NCBI RefSeq assembly: GCF_900099995.1
Contig: NZ_FNCZ01000007.1
Span: forward strand, 1-64,000
DNA from: Winogradskyella thalassocola
GTDB lineage: Bacteria; Bacteroidota; Bacteroidia; Flavobacteriales; Flavobacteriaceae
DNA length: 64,000 nucleotides
Direction: 5' to 3'
The notes below the pieces were generated by a model. That model searched no databases. It had not been told where the DNA came from and saw only the letters and a program-made list of their open reading frames with translations. Of the stretch, positions 24,611 to 32,017 are shown one piece after another (position 1 is the stretch's first letter; every line of letters begins with the position of its first letter). The translations under genes were made by a program, and so were the position numbers.

Positions 24611-25828
24611 ATGAATTATCAAGATACTGTGAATTGGATGTTTCAACAACTTCCAATGTATCAAAATAAAGGCAACTCAGCTTTTAAAAAGGATTTAACA
24701 AACACTATTAATTTAGCAAAGCATTTAAACCATCCTGAAGATCGTTTTAGATCTATTCACGTTGGTGGTACAAATGGAAAAGGGTCTACAACGCATATGC
24801 TCGCTTCAATTTTACAAGAAGCAGGTTATAAAGTAGGTCTTTATACGTCTCCGCACTTAAAGGACTTTAGAGAACGCATTCGTATCAATGGTAAGGTAAT
24901 TACAGAACAATCCGTTATTGGTTTTATTAAACGAAATAAAGCATTTCTAGAGGCAAATCAGTTGTCTTTTTTTGAAATGACCGTTGGTATGGCATTCGAG
25001 TATTTTGCCGACCAGGAAGTGGATATTGCTATTATTGAGGTTGGGTTAGGTGGACGCTTAGATTCTACAAATATTATTACACCAGAATTATCCGTAATTA
25101 CTAATATTGGTTACGATCATACCCAAATGTTAGGAAATACCCTTAAGGAGATTGCTGGTGAAAAAGCAGGAATCATTAAACAAAATATTCCTGTGGTTAT
25201 TGGTGAAACACATTCTGAGACAGAAACTGTTTTTATAACGAAATCAGAAGAAAAGCATTCCAAGATTTATTTTGCGGATCAATTAATTGTTACAATTTTA
25301 GAAAGTGATTTAAAAGGAGCGTATCAAATTCATAACATAAAAACGGTTCTACAGTCGGTAAAGGTCTTAAAGGATATGGGCTTTAATATTTCTAAAAAGG
25401 ACCTTGAAAAAGGGCTTTTAAACGTCACTGCAAATACGGGTTTGCAAGGTCGTTGGCAAATTTTAGGGACTGAACCGAAGATTATTTGTGATACAGCTCA
25501 TAATAAAGAAGGCTTAACCTCTGTGATGAAACAATTAGAAGCGGAGTCATTTAATCATCTTCATATTGTCTTTGGGGTGGTTAATGATAAAGATTTAGGG
25601 CCTATAATTCCTTTATTACCTAAGCAGGCTACCTACTATTTTTGCAAACCAAATGTGCAAAGAGGGCTAGATGCTAAAGTTTTGAAAAAAAATTTCGAGG
25701 ATAATGGTTTAAAAGGGGAGGTTTACAATAGTGTTGAATTTGCTTTAAGTGTCGCAAAATCAAACGCTAAAGTAACAGATTTGATTTATGTTGGGGGTAG
25801 TACTTTTGTAGTTGCAGAAATTATTTGA
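24611..25828 (+). CDS. folC: folylpolyglutamate synthase / dihydrofolate synthase
   Basis: 405-aa Mur-ligase-family enzyme that adds glutamate to (dihydro)pteroate or folate in the cytoplasm. Signatures are the P-loop VGGTNGKGST, the family motif YTSPHL..FRERIRING, IEVGLGGRLDSTN, and the Mur-type GRWQ and CDTAHN motifs. Length matches the family (~400-430). It begins 1 bp after the TonB gene stop, so it is probably read from the same transcript. Confidence 0.93.
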   Translation: MNYQDTVNWMFQQLPMYQNKGNSAFKKDLTNTINLAKHLNHPEDRFRSIHVGGTNGKGSTTHMLASILQEAGYKVGLYTSPHLKDFRERIRINGKVITEQSVIGFIKRNKAFLEANQLSFFEMTVGMAFEYFADQEVDIAIIEVGLGGRLDSTNIITPELSVITNIGYDHTQMLGNTLKEIAGEKAGIIKQNIPVVIGETHSETETVFITKSEEKHSKIYFADQLIVTILESDLKGAYQIHNIKTVLQSVKVLKDMGFNISKKDLEKGLLNVTANTGLQGRWQILGTEPKIICDTAHNKEGLTSVMKQLEAESFNHLHIVFGVVNDKDLGPIIPLLPKQATYYFCKPNVQRGLDAKVLKKNFEDNGLKGEVYNSVEFALSVAKSNAKVTDLIYVGGSTFVVAEII

Positions 25829-25847
25829 TTATTTTTAAAAAAAATGT

Positions 25848-25877
25848 TTTGAGATATTAAAAACTAGAGTATATTTG
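25848..25877 (+). promoter_or_regulatory. promoter of the first tRNA-Val gene
   Basis: TTTG (25848-25851), an 18-bp spacer and TATATTTG (25870-25877) match the Bacteroidetes sigma-A consensus TTTG-N(17-23)-TAnnTTTG. The tRNA begins at 25893, about 10 bases after the expected start site. Confidence 0.75.
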
Positions 25878-25892
25878 CAGTCCTAATAAATA

Positions 25893-25967
25893 GGGCGACT
25901 AGCTCAGTTGGTTCAGAGCACTTGGTTTACACCCAAGGGGTCAGGGGTTCGAATCCCTTGTCGCCCA
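25893..25967 (+). tRNA. tRNA-Val (anticodon TAC), copy 1
   Basis: 75 nt fold into a full cloverleaf: acceptor GGGCGAC/GTCGCCC, D stem GCTC/GAGC, anticodon stem CTTGG/CCAAG with loop TTTACAC (anticodon TAC), T arm AGGGG-TTCGAAT-CCCTT and discriminator A. No CCA is encoded. It is identical to the copy at 26017. Confidence 0.97.
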
Positions 25968-25969
25968 CA

Positions 25970-25996
25970 AAGTTCACAGAAATGTGAACTTTTTTT
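25970..25996 (+). terminator. intrinsic terminator after tRNA-Val copy 1
   Basis: AAGTTCACA (25970-25978), loop GAAA, TGTGAACTT (25983-25991) and a T run to 25996. A strong short terminator lies between the two identical tRNA genes, so copy 2 may need its own promoter or depend on read-through. Confidence 0.85.
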
Positions 25997-26016
25997 ATAC
26001 GTTACTTCATTTATTA

Positions 26017-26091
26017 GGGCGACTAGCTCAGTTGGTTCAGAGCACTTGGTTTACACCCAAGGGGTCAGGGGTTCGAATCCCTTGTCGCCCA
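26017..26091 (+). tRNA. tRNA-Val (anticodon TAC), copy 2
   Basis: Identical over all 75 nt to the copy at 25893, with the same cloverleaf and anticodon TAC. The tandem duplication has a period of 124 bp. Confidence 0.97.
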
Positions 26092-26100
26092 CATCAAAAA

Positions 26101-26134
26101 AAAATCCCGATTTACTTTTGTAAATCGGGATTTT
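26101..26134 (+). terminator. intrinsic terminator after tRNA-Val copy 2
   Basis: AAAATCCCGATTTAC (26101-26115), loop TTTT, GTAAATCGGGATTTT (26120-26134): a perfect 15-bp stem. Its left arm can alternatively pair with TCGGGATT at 26210-26217. Confidence 0.8.
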
Positions 26135-26135
26135 A

Positions 26136-26217
26136 GCTCCAAAAAAATACTAAGTCCACGGCTTGAGTTGCTTTTTTGGAGTTAAAATTCCTAGAATCGC
26201 TTAAGCGATTCGGGATT
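26136..26217. repeat. nested palindromic element between tRNA genes
   Basis: GCTCCAAAAAA (26136-26146) pairs with TTTTTTGGAGT (about 26173-26183), extending outward through ATTTTA/TAAAAT. The perfect 18-bp palindrome GAATCGCTTAAGCGATTC occupies 26194-26211. The flank TCGGGATT (26210-26217) is complementary to AATCCCGA at 26103-26110. Together with the preceding terminator this gives a ~117-bp multi-arm structure with mutually exclusive pairings. It looks like a dispersed palindromic repeat rather than a gene. Confidence 0.6.
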
Positions 26218-26304
26218 ATATTTGAAGAAGTGGTTTCGTAAAGGGATATGTAATCCTATTTTAATTTACAGAAGGCTCGAAATGGTTTTTGAAAACAAAA
26301 ATAG

Positions 26305-26379
26305 GGGTCATTAACTCAGTTGGTTCAGAGTGTCACGTCGACAACGTGGAAGTCACTGGTTCGAATCCAGTATGACCCA
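26305..26379 (+). tRNA. tRNA-Val (anticodon GAC), with C at position 33
   Basis: 75 nt fold as a cloverleaf: acceptor GGGTCAT/ATGACCC, D stem ACTC/GAGT, anticodon stem TCACG/CGTGG (one T-G pair), loop TCGACAA, variable AAGTC, T arm ACTGG-TTCGAAT-CCAGT and discriminator A. The 7-nt loop puts GAC at 34-36 (26340-26342), giving valine, and C rather than the near-universal T at position 33 (26339). It follows two tRNA-Val(TAC) genes. Confidence 0.88.
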
Positions 26380-26390
26380 CTTAAATAACA

Positions 26391-26424
26391 AAAGCCTTTC
26401 AAGAAATTGAAAGGCTTTGTTTGT
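26391..26424 (+). terminator. intrinsic terminator after tRNA-Val(GAC)
   Basis: AAAGCCTTTCAA (26391-26402), loop GAAA, TTGAAAGGCTTT (26407-26418): a 12-bp perfect stem followed by the T-rich GTTTGTT. Confidence 0.8.
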
Positions 26425-26438
26425 TCTATGTTTAAAAT

Positions 26439-26466
26439 ACAAAAGAGCAGTTTCCTGCTCTTTTGT
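26439..26466. terminator. bidirectional hairpin between the tRNA cluster and the FGE-like gene
   Basis: ACAAAAGAGCAG (26439-26450), loop TTTC, CTGCTCTTTTGT (26455-26466): a perfect 12-bp stem with T-rich arms on either strand. It may end the minus-strand transcript that finishes at 26607 as well as late read-through from the tRNAs. Confidence 0.6.
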
Positions 26467-26606
26467 AACTTGATTCTTCTGAATTAATTCAGGAATTTAT
26501 TGCTGTTAACGGCATTAGATTACTTGATAAGTAAATGCTTCGGTAAATCTTCAACGCGTTCACAACATAGTTGTTCCATCACTTGTTTTAATTCTGTTTT
26601 TATAAG

Positions 26607-27722
26607 TTATTCTTTAGAGGCTAACATATCTGGTGTTGCTACTGTCCTAAAGCCCATATGATCGGACCCAGAATCTACAGAAACACCCATTTTAGCCGAT
26701 ATTCTAAAACTAGCACAGTAAGAGGCATGGCACAAAAAAGACCCACCTTTCATAACGTGTTCTACTTGGTGCGAATTATTAGGGTTAAAATGTGTAGCTG
26801 CTCCTTTAGGATTTACAATCGGCTTAGACCTTTCTAATTCACTGTAATATTTTACACTAAAGAAATCACTAGTAATTTCCCATACATTTCCAGCCATGTC
26901 GAATAACCCAATACTATTTGAAGGATATGATTTTACAGGTGAAATAAATTCAAACCCGTCTTCAGAATCATTACTCGTAGGAAATATACCTTGCCAAGTA
27001 TTAGCATTTGCATCTAATTTTGCAGCATCATTCCCCCAAGTAAATATCGTGTTTGTATTTTTTCCTTGCGCAGCAGATTCCCATTCTGCTTCAGTTGGTA
27101 AACGTCTGTTTGCCCATTCGCAATAGGCTAAAGCATCTTGGTAAGCCACATGTACTACCGGGTAATCATCTTTACCTTCAATAGTAGTTTCTGGACCGTC
27201 AGGATGTTTCCAATCGGCTCCTGTTTTCCATGTCCACCATTGTCCGTAGTTTTCCATGTTTACAACAGCATTCACATCTTTGTTAAAAATTAAACTTCCA
27301 GGTTGTAGAATAGAATCATGAGGTTTTGGTGTGTTTGGAGGTAATTCTTTTTTCATTTCTTCCCAATCAATCTCGCGTTCTGCTATAGTTATATAGTTAG
27401 TAGCTGCCACAAAGGCCTTAAACTGCTTATTAGTAACTTCTGTGATATCCATAAAAAAACCATCAACAGTAACCCAATGTGCAGGCTTTTCTCTTGGCAT
27501 GGCATAATTATCGGTGTCTTTAGCCCCTTGTAAAAAAGTTTTCTTCTCTACCCAAACCATACCTTCAGGTGTGTCGGGTTTTGAAATTGGTTCCGCTTTA
27601 GTTTCAGCTTTGGGCTCTGGTGATTTTTTGTCTTCTACGTTTTTACAGCTATAAACTGTTGAGACAAGTAATAGAATAAGTGAAAAATAAGTGAACTGTT
27701 TTGCTATGTTTTGATGATACAT
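26607..27722 (-). CDS. formylglycine-generating enzyme (SUMF1/FGE) family lipoprotein
   Basis: 371-aa exported lipoprotein (lipobox STVYSC, Cys26, then a K/E/P-rich linker). The rest is a complete FGE-sulfatase domain: GMVWVEKKTFLQGA, FFMDITEVTNKQFKAFV, YPVVHVAYQDALAYCEWA, RLPTEAEWE and GNVWEITSD. Near the C terminus MKGGSFLCHASYCASFRI carries both cysteines (331 and 336) equivalent to the catalytic C336/C341 pair of human FGE, which most SUMF1-like proteins in Bacteroidetes lack. It may therefore convert cysteine to formylglycine in exported sulfatases. No sulfatase gene is adjacent. The GldJ protein at 30014 shares the fold but not the cysteines. Confidence 0.88.
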   Translation of the reverse strand: MYHQNIAKQFTYFSLILLLVSTVYSCKNVEDKKSPEPKAETKAEPISKPDTPEGMVWVEKKTFLQGAKDTDNYAMPREKPAHWVTVDGFFMDITEVTNKQFKAFVAATNYITIAEREIDWEEMKKELPPNTPKPHDSILQPGSLIFNKDVNAVVNMENYGQWWTWKTGADWKHPDGPETTIEGKDDYPVVHVAYQDALAYCEWANRRLPTEAEWESAAQGKNTNTIFTWGNDAAKLDANANTWQGIFPTSNDSEDGFEFISPVKSYPSNSIGLFDMAGNVWEITSDFFSVKYYSELERSKPIVNPKGAATHFNPNNSHQVEHVMKGGSFLCHASYCASFRISAKMGVSVDSGSDHMGFRTVATPDMLASKE

Positions 27723-27870
27723 ATGTTTTTTGTTTAAATATAATTATTCGGGATTGTATTCTTGTTGTTAGGGTGCGCTAATTGGATACTAGTTTATAAA
27801 TAATAAGTCACTGACTTAGTATTGCTTAATTCACCCAAATGTATACTTAATTCTTGTGAATATATTTATA

Positions 27871-28013
27871 CTACACGTTTTTTAAAAACAGGTATTCTTT
27901 TCGTGCTTTTGAAGAAAAGGCTACAGCAGCCATTTATGTTTAGAGCCATCGTAATGTTCTGTTAGAATAATGCCAATGATATCAGTTTGTTTTTTTAGAA
28001 AGTGAATGAGCAA
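27871..28013 (-). pseudogene. possible decayed gene fragment (frameshifted)
   Basis: In the 376-bp gap between the FGE-like and VOC genes, the minus strand reads LLIHFLKKQTDIIGIILTEH then YDGSKHKW from 28013 to a TAG at 27921. The neighbouring frame reads MAAVAFSSKARKEYLFLKNV from 27933 to a TAG at 27871. Both pieces look like protein and join if one base is gained or lost near 27930. I cannot name the family. The rest of the gap shows nothing I recognise. Confidence 0.3.
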
Positions 28014-28098
28014 TTAAAACTATGAAATAAGCTAAACGGTTATGATGAATTTAAATAAATTGAAATTCACAATTTGTTAAACTTAAAAATCTCAAAGT

Positions 28099-28497
28099 AT
28101 GAAAGTACAAGCATATTTATCCTTTAAAGGAAATTGTCAAGAAGCATTAAAATTCTACAGTGATTTATTTGATGCTGAAATTATTAACCGTCAAACGTAC
28201 GAAGCAAAAAAAATTGATGTCCCATCGTCTTACAGAGATAAACTTCAGCATGCTGAATTGAAAGGGAAGAATGTTTATTTTATGGCTTATGATGCCTCAC
28301 CAGATACACCGCTCAATAGCGGAAATCAATGTCAGATGAGTATTGAAGCATCCGATAATGCCGAAGGGAAACGTCTTTTTAACGCCTTATCGGAAGGTGG
28401 GCAGGTACATCACAATTATCGTGAAAGAGAGTGGGGGTATTTTGGTCGCTGTACTGATAAATTCGGAATTGGTTGGATGGTGAATCATAATCAATAA
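28099..28497 (+). CDS. VOC family protein (PhnB/glyoxalase-like)
   Basis: 132-aa cytoplasmic protein of the vicinal-oxygen-chelate superfamily, PhnB-like branch. The N-terminal YLSFKGNCQEALKFYSDLF and the C-terminal WGYFGRCTDKFGIGWMVN are typical of the paired beta-alpha-beta-beta-beta modules in this group. Substrate is unknown; relatives are annotated as glyoxalase/bleomycin-resistance-like. It is a single-gene unit ending in a strong terminator. Confidence 0.88.
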   Translation: MKVQAYLSFKGNCQEALKFYSDLFDAEIINRQTYEAKKIDVPSSYRDKLQHAELKGKNVYFMAYDASPDTPLNSGNQCQMSIEASDNAEGKRLFNALSEGGQVHHNYREREWGYFGRCTDKFGIGWMVNHNQ

Positions 28498-28523
28498 GAT
28501 TATTTTATTAATAAGATTAACAA

Positions 28524-28560
28524 ACAACCCTTTTGAAATCTCTTTCAAAAGGGTTGTTTT
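28524..28560. terminator. bidirectional terminator between the VOC gene and murF
   Basis: ACAACCCTTTTGAAA (28524-28538), loop TCTC, TTTCAAAAGGGTTGT (28543-28557): a perfect 15-bp stem followed by T on the plus strand and A/T-rich on the other. It lies between two converging genes. Confidence 0.85.
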
Positions 28561-28577
28561 ATTAAGAATAAATTACT

Positions 28578-29858
28578 TTATAAATGTTCTAAAATTCGCT
28601 CTAAAGCCATGCCGCGAGAACCTTTAATTAAAACCGTAGCGTTATTAAGTTGAAGGTTTTTTAACTGTAATTTTAAGTCTTCGAAACTCGAGAATTTATG
28701 AGTAGAATCTTTTGTCGTGGTTTTATAGAAATTCTTTCCAATAAAATAAACGTTCTTTTCGAAATTAGACTCAACATAATCTACGATAAACTGATGCTCT
28801 TTTTCAGCTTCTGCGCCTAATTCAAACATGTCACCAAGAAACAGATATTTGTTTTCAGCGCGTAGTTGTTTTATGTTTTTAAGTGCGGCTAGCATGCTTG
28901 TCGGATTCGCATTGTAGGCATCGAGAATAATCTTTGTCGTCCCTTTTTCAATAATCTCAGATCTGTTATTGTCCGGCTGATAACCTTCAATAGATTTTTT
29001 AATGTTATCTGTAGTGACATTAAAATGTTTTCCGACAGCAACTGCAACTGCTATGTTTCCATAATTATAATCGCCTATAAGTTGACTTTCTATTGTAATG
29101 CCATCGTATGATAAGGTGACACAAGGATTAGCGCTTTTAAAAGAGATAGTGCAGTCGTTTTCTGAACTACTGCCAAAAGTGATGAGTTCAGAATAATCTC
29201 CGGTTTGTTTCACTTGCTCCTCATCATCTTCATTTATGAACGCGGTTTTTTCGTTTAGCTTTAAGTAGTCATACAATTCTGATTTCGCTTTAATAACTCC
29301 TTCTATACTACCAAATCCTTCGAGATGAGCTTTACCGAAATTAGTGATTAGGCCATAGTCTGGTTGTGCAATCCCGCATAAAAATTCGATTTCCTTTTGG
29401 TGATTAGCTCCCATTTCTACAATTCCGAAGTCTAACGTATCAGAAAAACTTAATAAGGTTAACGGAACACCAATATGATTGTTTAGGTTTCCAATGGTCG
29501 CTTTTACCTTGTAAGTGGTGGCTAATACAGCGTTGATTAGTTCTTTTGTAGTCGTTTTTCCATTACTACCGGTTAAGGAAATAATAGGAATCTTAATCGC
29601 TTTCCTATGATATGTAGCGAGATCTTGCAATGCGATTAGTACATCATCGGCATATATACATCTATCATTTATTAAAGCGTCAATATCATTTACAACACAA
29701 TATTTGGCACCTCCTTCAAACGCTTTTAATACAAATTTGTTACCGTCAAAATGTTCCCCTTTCAAAGCAAAGTACATGCAATCTTTCTGAAGTTTTCTAG
29801 TGTCTGTTGAAATGATCGAACAGGTCTTAAATTTTTGATGTAGATCGTCTATTTTCAT
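28578..29858 (-). CDS. murF: UDP-N-acetylmuramoyl-tripeptide--D-alanyl-D-alanine ligase
   Basis: 426-aa Mur ligase that adds D-Ala-D-Ala to the UDP-MurNAc tripeptide, the last cytoplasmic step of peptidoglycan precursor synthesis. Motifs: P-loop ISLTGSNGKTTTKE, GIVEMGANHQKEI, NNHIGVPLTLL, and the C-terminal ILDAYNANPTSM and FLGDMFELG. Length fits the family. It is downstream of gldJ on the same strand, a common flavobacterial arrangement, but separated by a terminator. Confidence 0.95.
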   Translation of the reverse strand: MKIDDLHQKFKTCSIISTDTRKLQKDCMYFALKGEHFDGNKFVLKAFEGGAKYCVVNDIDALINDRCIYADDVLIALQDLATYHRKAIKIPIISLTGSNGKTTTKELINAVLATTYKVKATIGNLNNHIGVPLTLLSFSDTLDFGIVEMGANHQKEIEFLCGIAQPDYGLITNFGKAHLEGFGSIEGVIKAKSELYDYLKLNEKTAFINEDDEEQVKQTGDYSELITFGSSSENDCTISFKSANPCVTLSYDGITIESQLIGDYNYGNIAVAVAVGKHFNVTTDNIKKSIEGYQPDNNRSEIIEKGTTKIILDAYNANPTSMLAALKNIKQLRAENKYLFLGDMFELGAEAEKEHQFIVDYVESNFEKNVYFIGKNFYKTTTKDSTHKFSSFEDLKLQLKNLQLNNATVLIKGSRGMALERILEHL

Positions 29859-29962
29859 GTGTGTGTATTTGTGTACTTAAGCTGTTACCAGCTTCTTACC
29901 TAGAACTCTTATTCTTTTATGATTGCTCTTTTAGCATGCCCATTACATAGGCTTAAAAATAA

Positions 29963-29992
29963 AAAAGTCCTGATAAATATATCAGGACTTTT
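29963..29992 (-). terminator. intrinsic terminator after gldJ
   Basis: AAAAGTCCTGAT (29963-29974), loop AAATAT, ATCAGGACTTTT (29981-29992): a perfect 12-bp stem. On the minus strand it ends in a T run and lies 21 bp after the gldJ stop. Confidence 0.85.
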
Positions 29993-30013
29993 AAAAATAT
30001 TATTTAACGTTTT

Positions 30014-31693
30014 TTAATTACGTCTTTTTCCTCCGTCTTCACTTTTAGATCCAACTCTAGAAACAGCACATCTAAAACCAATATAATCGGTTGCCATATC
30101 TTGTGGGAAATAGCGACGTTGTGCTGGATCAATCCAGTACGCTCTATCTCTCCAAGAACCACCTTTATAAACTCTTACTTCATCGTTAATCAATGATGTT
30201 CTACTATTTGATTGGTCATACTCTCTAATCATCTTGCCATCAGTAGAATCCATTTCTACTTTATGCTTTGGAGAATTGTACATTTTACTAGTTGTACTTT
30301 TATCACCTTCAGACTCGTCAAAACTTTCTCTGTAATAACGTGATGAACGCTTGTCTCCATCTCTAAAGTTTCTATTATCACTTTGACTAAAGTTAGTTCT
30401 TAAGTACGTTTCTTCTTCGTCTATTGGAATTCTTGCAATCTCACCTGGTAAATCTCTAGCAATAATTTTACCATTAGATAAAGTATCGTAAACAATTTCG
30501 TCAACTGTTACAATTTTTACTGTACCATCTTCGTTGATTGCATTTTTAGAATATACATTACCTCTATAGTAGTTAAAATCATTGAATTCATCATCTACGA
30601 TAGGTCTGTAAACATCAGCTACCCATTCGGCAACGTTTCCTGCCATATCATATAAACCGTAATCGTTAGGCTCGTAAGTTCTAACTTCTGCTGTAATATC
30701 AGCACCATCATCAGACCAGCCTGAGATTCCACCGTAATCACCTTTTCCTTGCTTAAAGTTGGCCAATTGATCTCCACGATTTACACGCTTACCAGATCTT
30801 GTATACTGACCATCCCAAGGGTATTTTTTACGACCTCTATAAACATTGTACTGACGTAATTCACTCATACCTAAAGCAGCATATTCCCACTCAGCTTCGG
30901 TAGGAAGTCTGTATTTTACAGGAATTAATCCAGATTCTCTATCAGCATAAATATTAATAGGGTTTCCTTCTGCATCCGTTTGTTGTCTACGTTGTCCTCC
31001 TTCTAATACTTCTGCATTACCACCATATGTTTGTGATGGAGCATTAATATAAGTATCCGTACTAAATGTACTTTCAGCACTTACATCTGTGTATTGTGCA
31101 TCTCTTTTAATGTATCCAGCTTCTTGTAGCGATAATTCTGCAACACGGTCAGTTCTCCAATTAGCATATTCAACTGCTTGGATCCAACTAACACCAACAA
31201 CAGGATAATCTGCATATCCAGGATGACGTAAATAGTTTTCAGTCATCATTTCGTTATAACCTAAACGATTTCTCCATACTAATGTGTCTGGAAGTGCTCC
31301 TTTGTATATTAAAGTATAATTAGGATCGTCTGGTGGATATACATTTTTTAAATAATCTAAATAAAACAAGTAGTTAACATTGGTAACTTCTGTTTCATCC
31401 ATATAGAATGACTGTATGTGCTGTTGTGTTGGAGTATTATTCCAATCGTGCATTGGGTCATCTTGTACTTTACCCATTGTAAAGGTTCCACCTTCAACGA
31501 AAGCAGTTCCAGGAGGAGTTTCCTGTTCTTTAAATTGTGTGTTGTACTGAAAACCACCTTTTTTATCGTTGATTTTCCAGCCTGTGGCACTATCTACGTT
31601 GCCAGAATTAGAAGAACGGTTGCAACTTACAATTGAAGCGCAAAGCGTTACTGCTATTAAAAATTTTAGGTTTGAGACATGTTTCATATCCAT
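30014..31693 (-). CDS. gldJ: gliding motility lipoprotein GldJ
   Basis: 559-aa lipoprotein needed in relatives for gliding and for stability of the T9SS component GldK. Lipobox ASIVSC (Cys ~24). A SUMF1/FGE-like fold: FVEGGTFTMGKV, FYMDETEVTNVNYLFYL, YPVVGVSWIQAVEYANW, RLPTEAEWEYAA, YDMAGNVAEWVADV and VYKGGSWRDRAYW, without the catalytic FGE cysteines. A long insertion (~380-500) with many charged residues is typical of GldJ. Length agrees with the ~560 aa of known GldJ. The ATG at 31687 (MKHVSNL) is an alternative start. It is divergent from porU, the conserved gldJ-porU-porV neighbourhood. Confidence 0.95.
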   Translation of the reverse strand: MDMKHVSNLKFLIAVTLCASIVSCNRSSNSGNVDSATGWKINDKKGGFQYNTQFKEQETPPGTAFVEGGTFTMGKVQDDPMHDWNNTPTQQHIQSFYMDETEVTNVNYLFYLDYLKNVYPPDDPNYTLIYKGALPDTLVWRNRLGYNEMMTENYLRHPGYADYPVVGVSWIQAVEYANWRTDRVAELSLQEAGYIKRDAQYTDVSAESTFSTDTYINAPSQTYGGNAEVLEGGQRRQQTDAEGNPINIYADRESGLIPVKYRLPTEAEWEYAALGMSELRQYNVYRGRKKYPWDGQYTRSGKRVNRGDQLANFKQGKGDYGGISGWSDDGADITAEVRTYEPNDYGLYDMAGNVAEWVADVYRPIVDDEFNDFNYYRGNVYSKNAINEDGTVKIVTVDEIVYDTLSNGKIIARDLPGEIARIPIDEEETYLRTNFSQSDNRNFRDGDKRSSRYYRESFDESEGDKSTTSKMYNSPKHKVEMDSTDGKMIREYDQSNSRTSLINDEVRVYKGGSWRDRAYWIDPAQRRYFPQDMATDYIGFRCAVSRVGSKSEDGGKRRN

Positions 31694-31725
31694 ACGTTTA
31701 AGTAAGCTCGTTTAATTTTAGAGTC

Positions 31726-31755
31726 GCAATATAACAATTAAAGGTAAACTGACAA
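31726..31755 (-). promoter_or_regulatory. candidate gldJ promoter
   Basis: On the minus strand TTG (31753-31755), a 19-bp spacer and TATATTGC (31726-31733) fit the Bacteroidetes promoter with one mismatch in the -7 box. The expected start lies ~30 bases before the gldJ start codon. The remaining gap to porU (to 32017) holds the inverted repeat AATAACG/CGTTATT (31913-31938) and a TATTTTTG box at 31884 facing porU. Confidence 0.4.
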
Positions 31756-32017
31756 CTTTTTTTTACGTCTAAATGTAAAAAAATGTGCATTTCATCCTTT
31801 TTTTTGAGCATAACAACGGATATTTTTCAATTTGCCGATGTATTTTGCCCTTTAATAACGAGCCTAGAAATGATTTATTGTTGTATTTTTGAAATAAAAA
31901 TTGTGTAGTCATAATAACGGTCTTTAATCATCGTTATTCTATAGGGAAATATAAGACTTTATTACTATATAGGTATGTCTTGTAATTCTAATTGAGACTA
32001 AAAACGAAAATGAATCA

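Noticed and set aside
25908..26123. 71-codon reading frame across the two tRNA-Val genes
   Set aside because: It is the translation of the duplicated tRNA sequence (VYTQGVRGSNPL-type repeat), not a protein.
31694..32017. Hidden gene or RNA between gldJ and porU
   Set aside because: The 324-bp divergent gap has only promoter-like boxes and one short inverted repeat (31913-31938); no open frame or RNA structure stands out.
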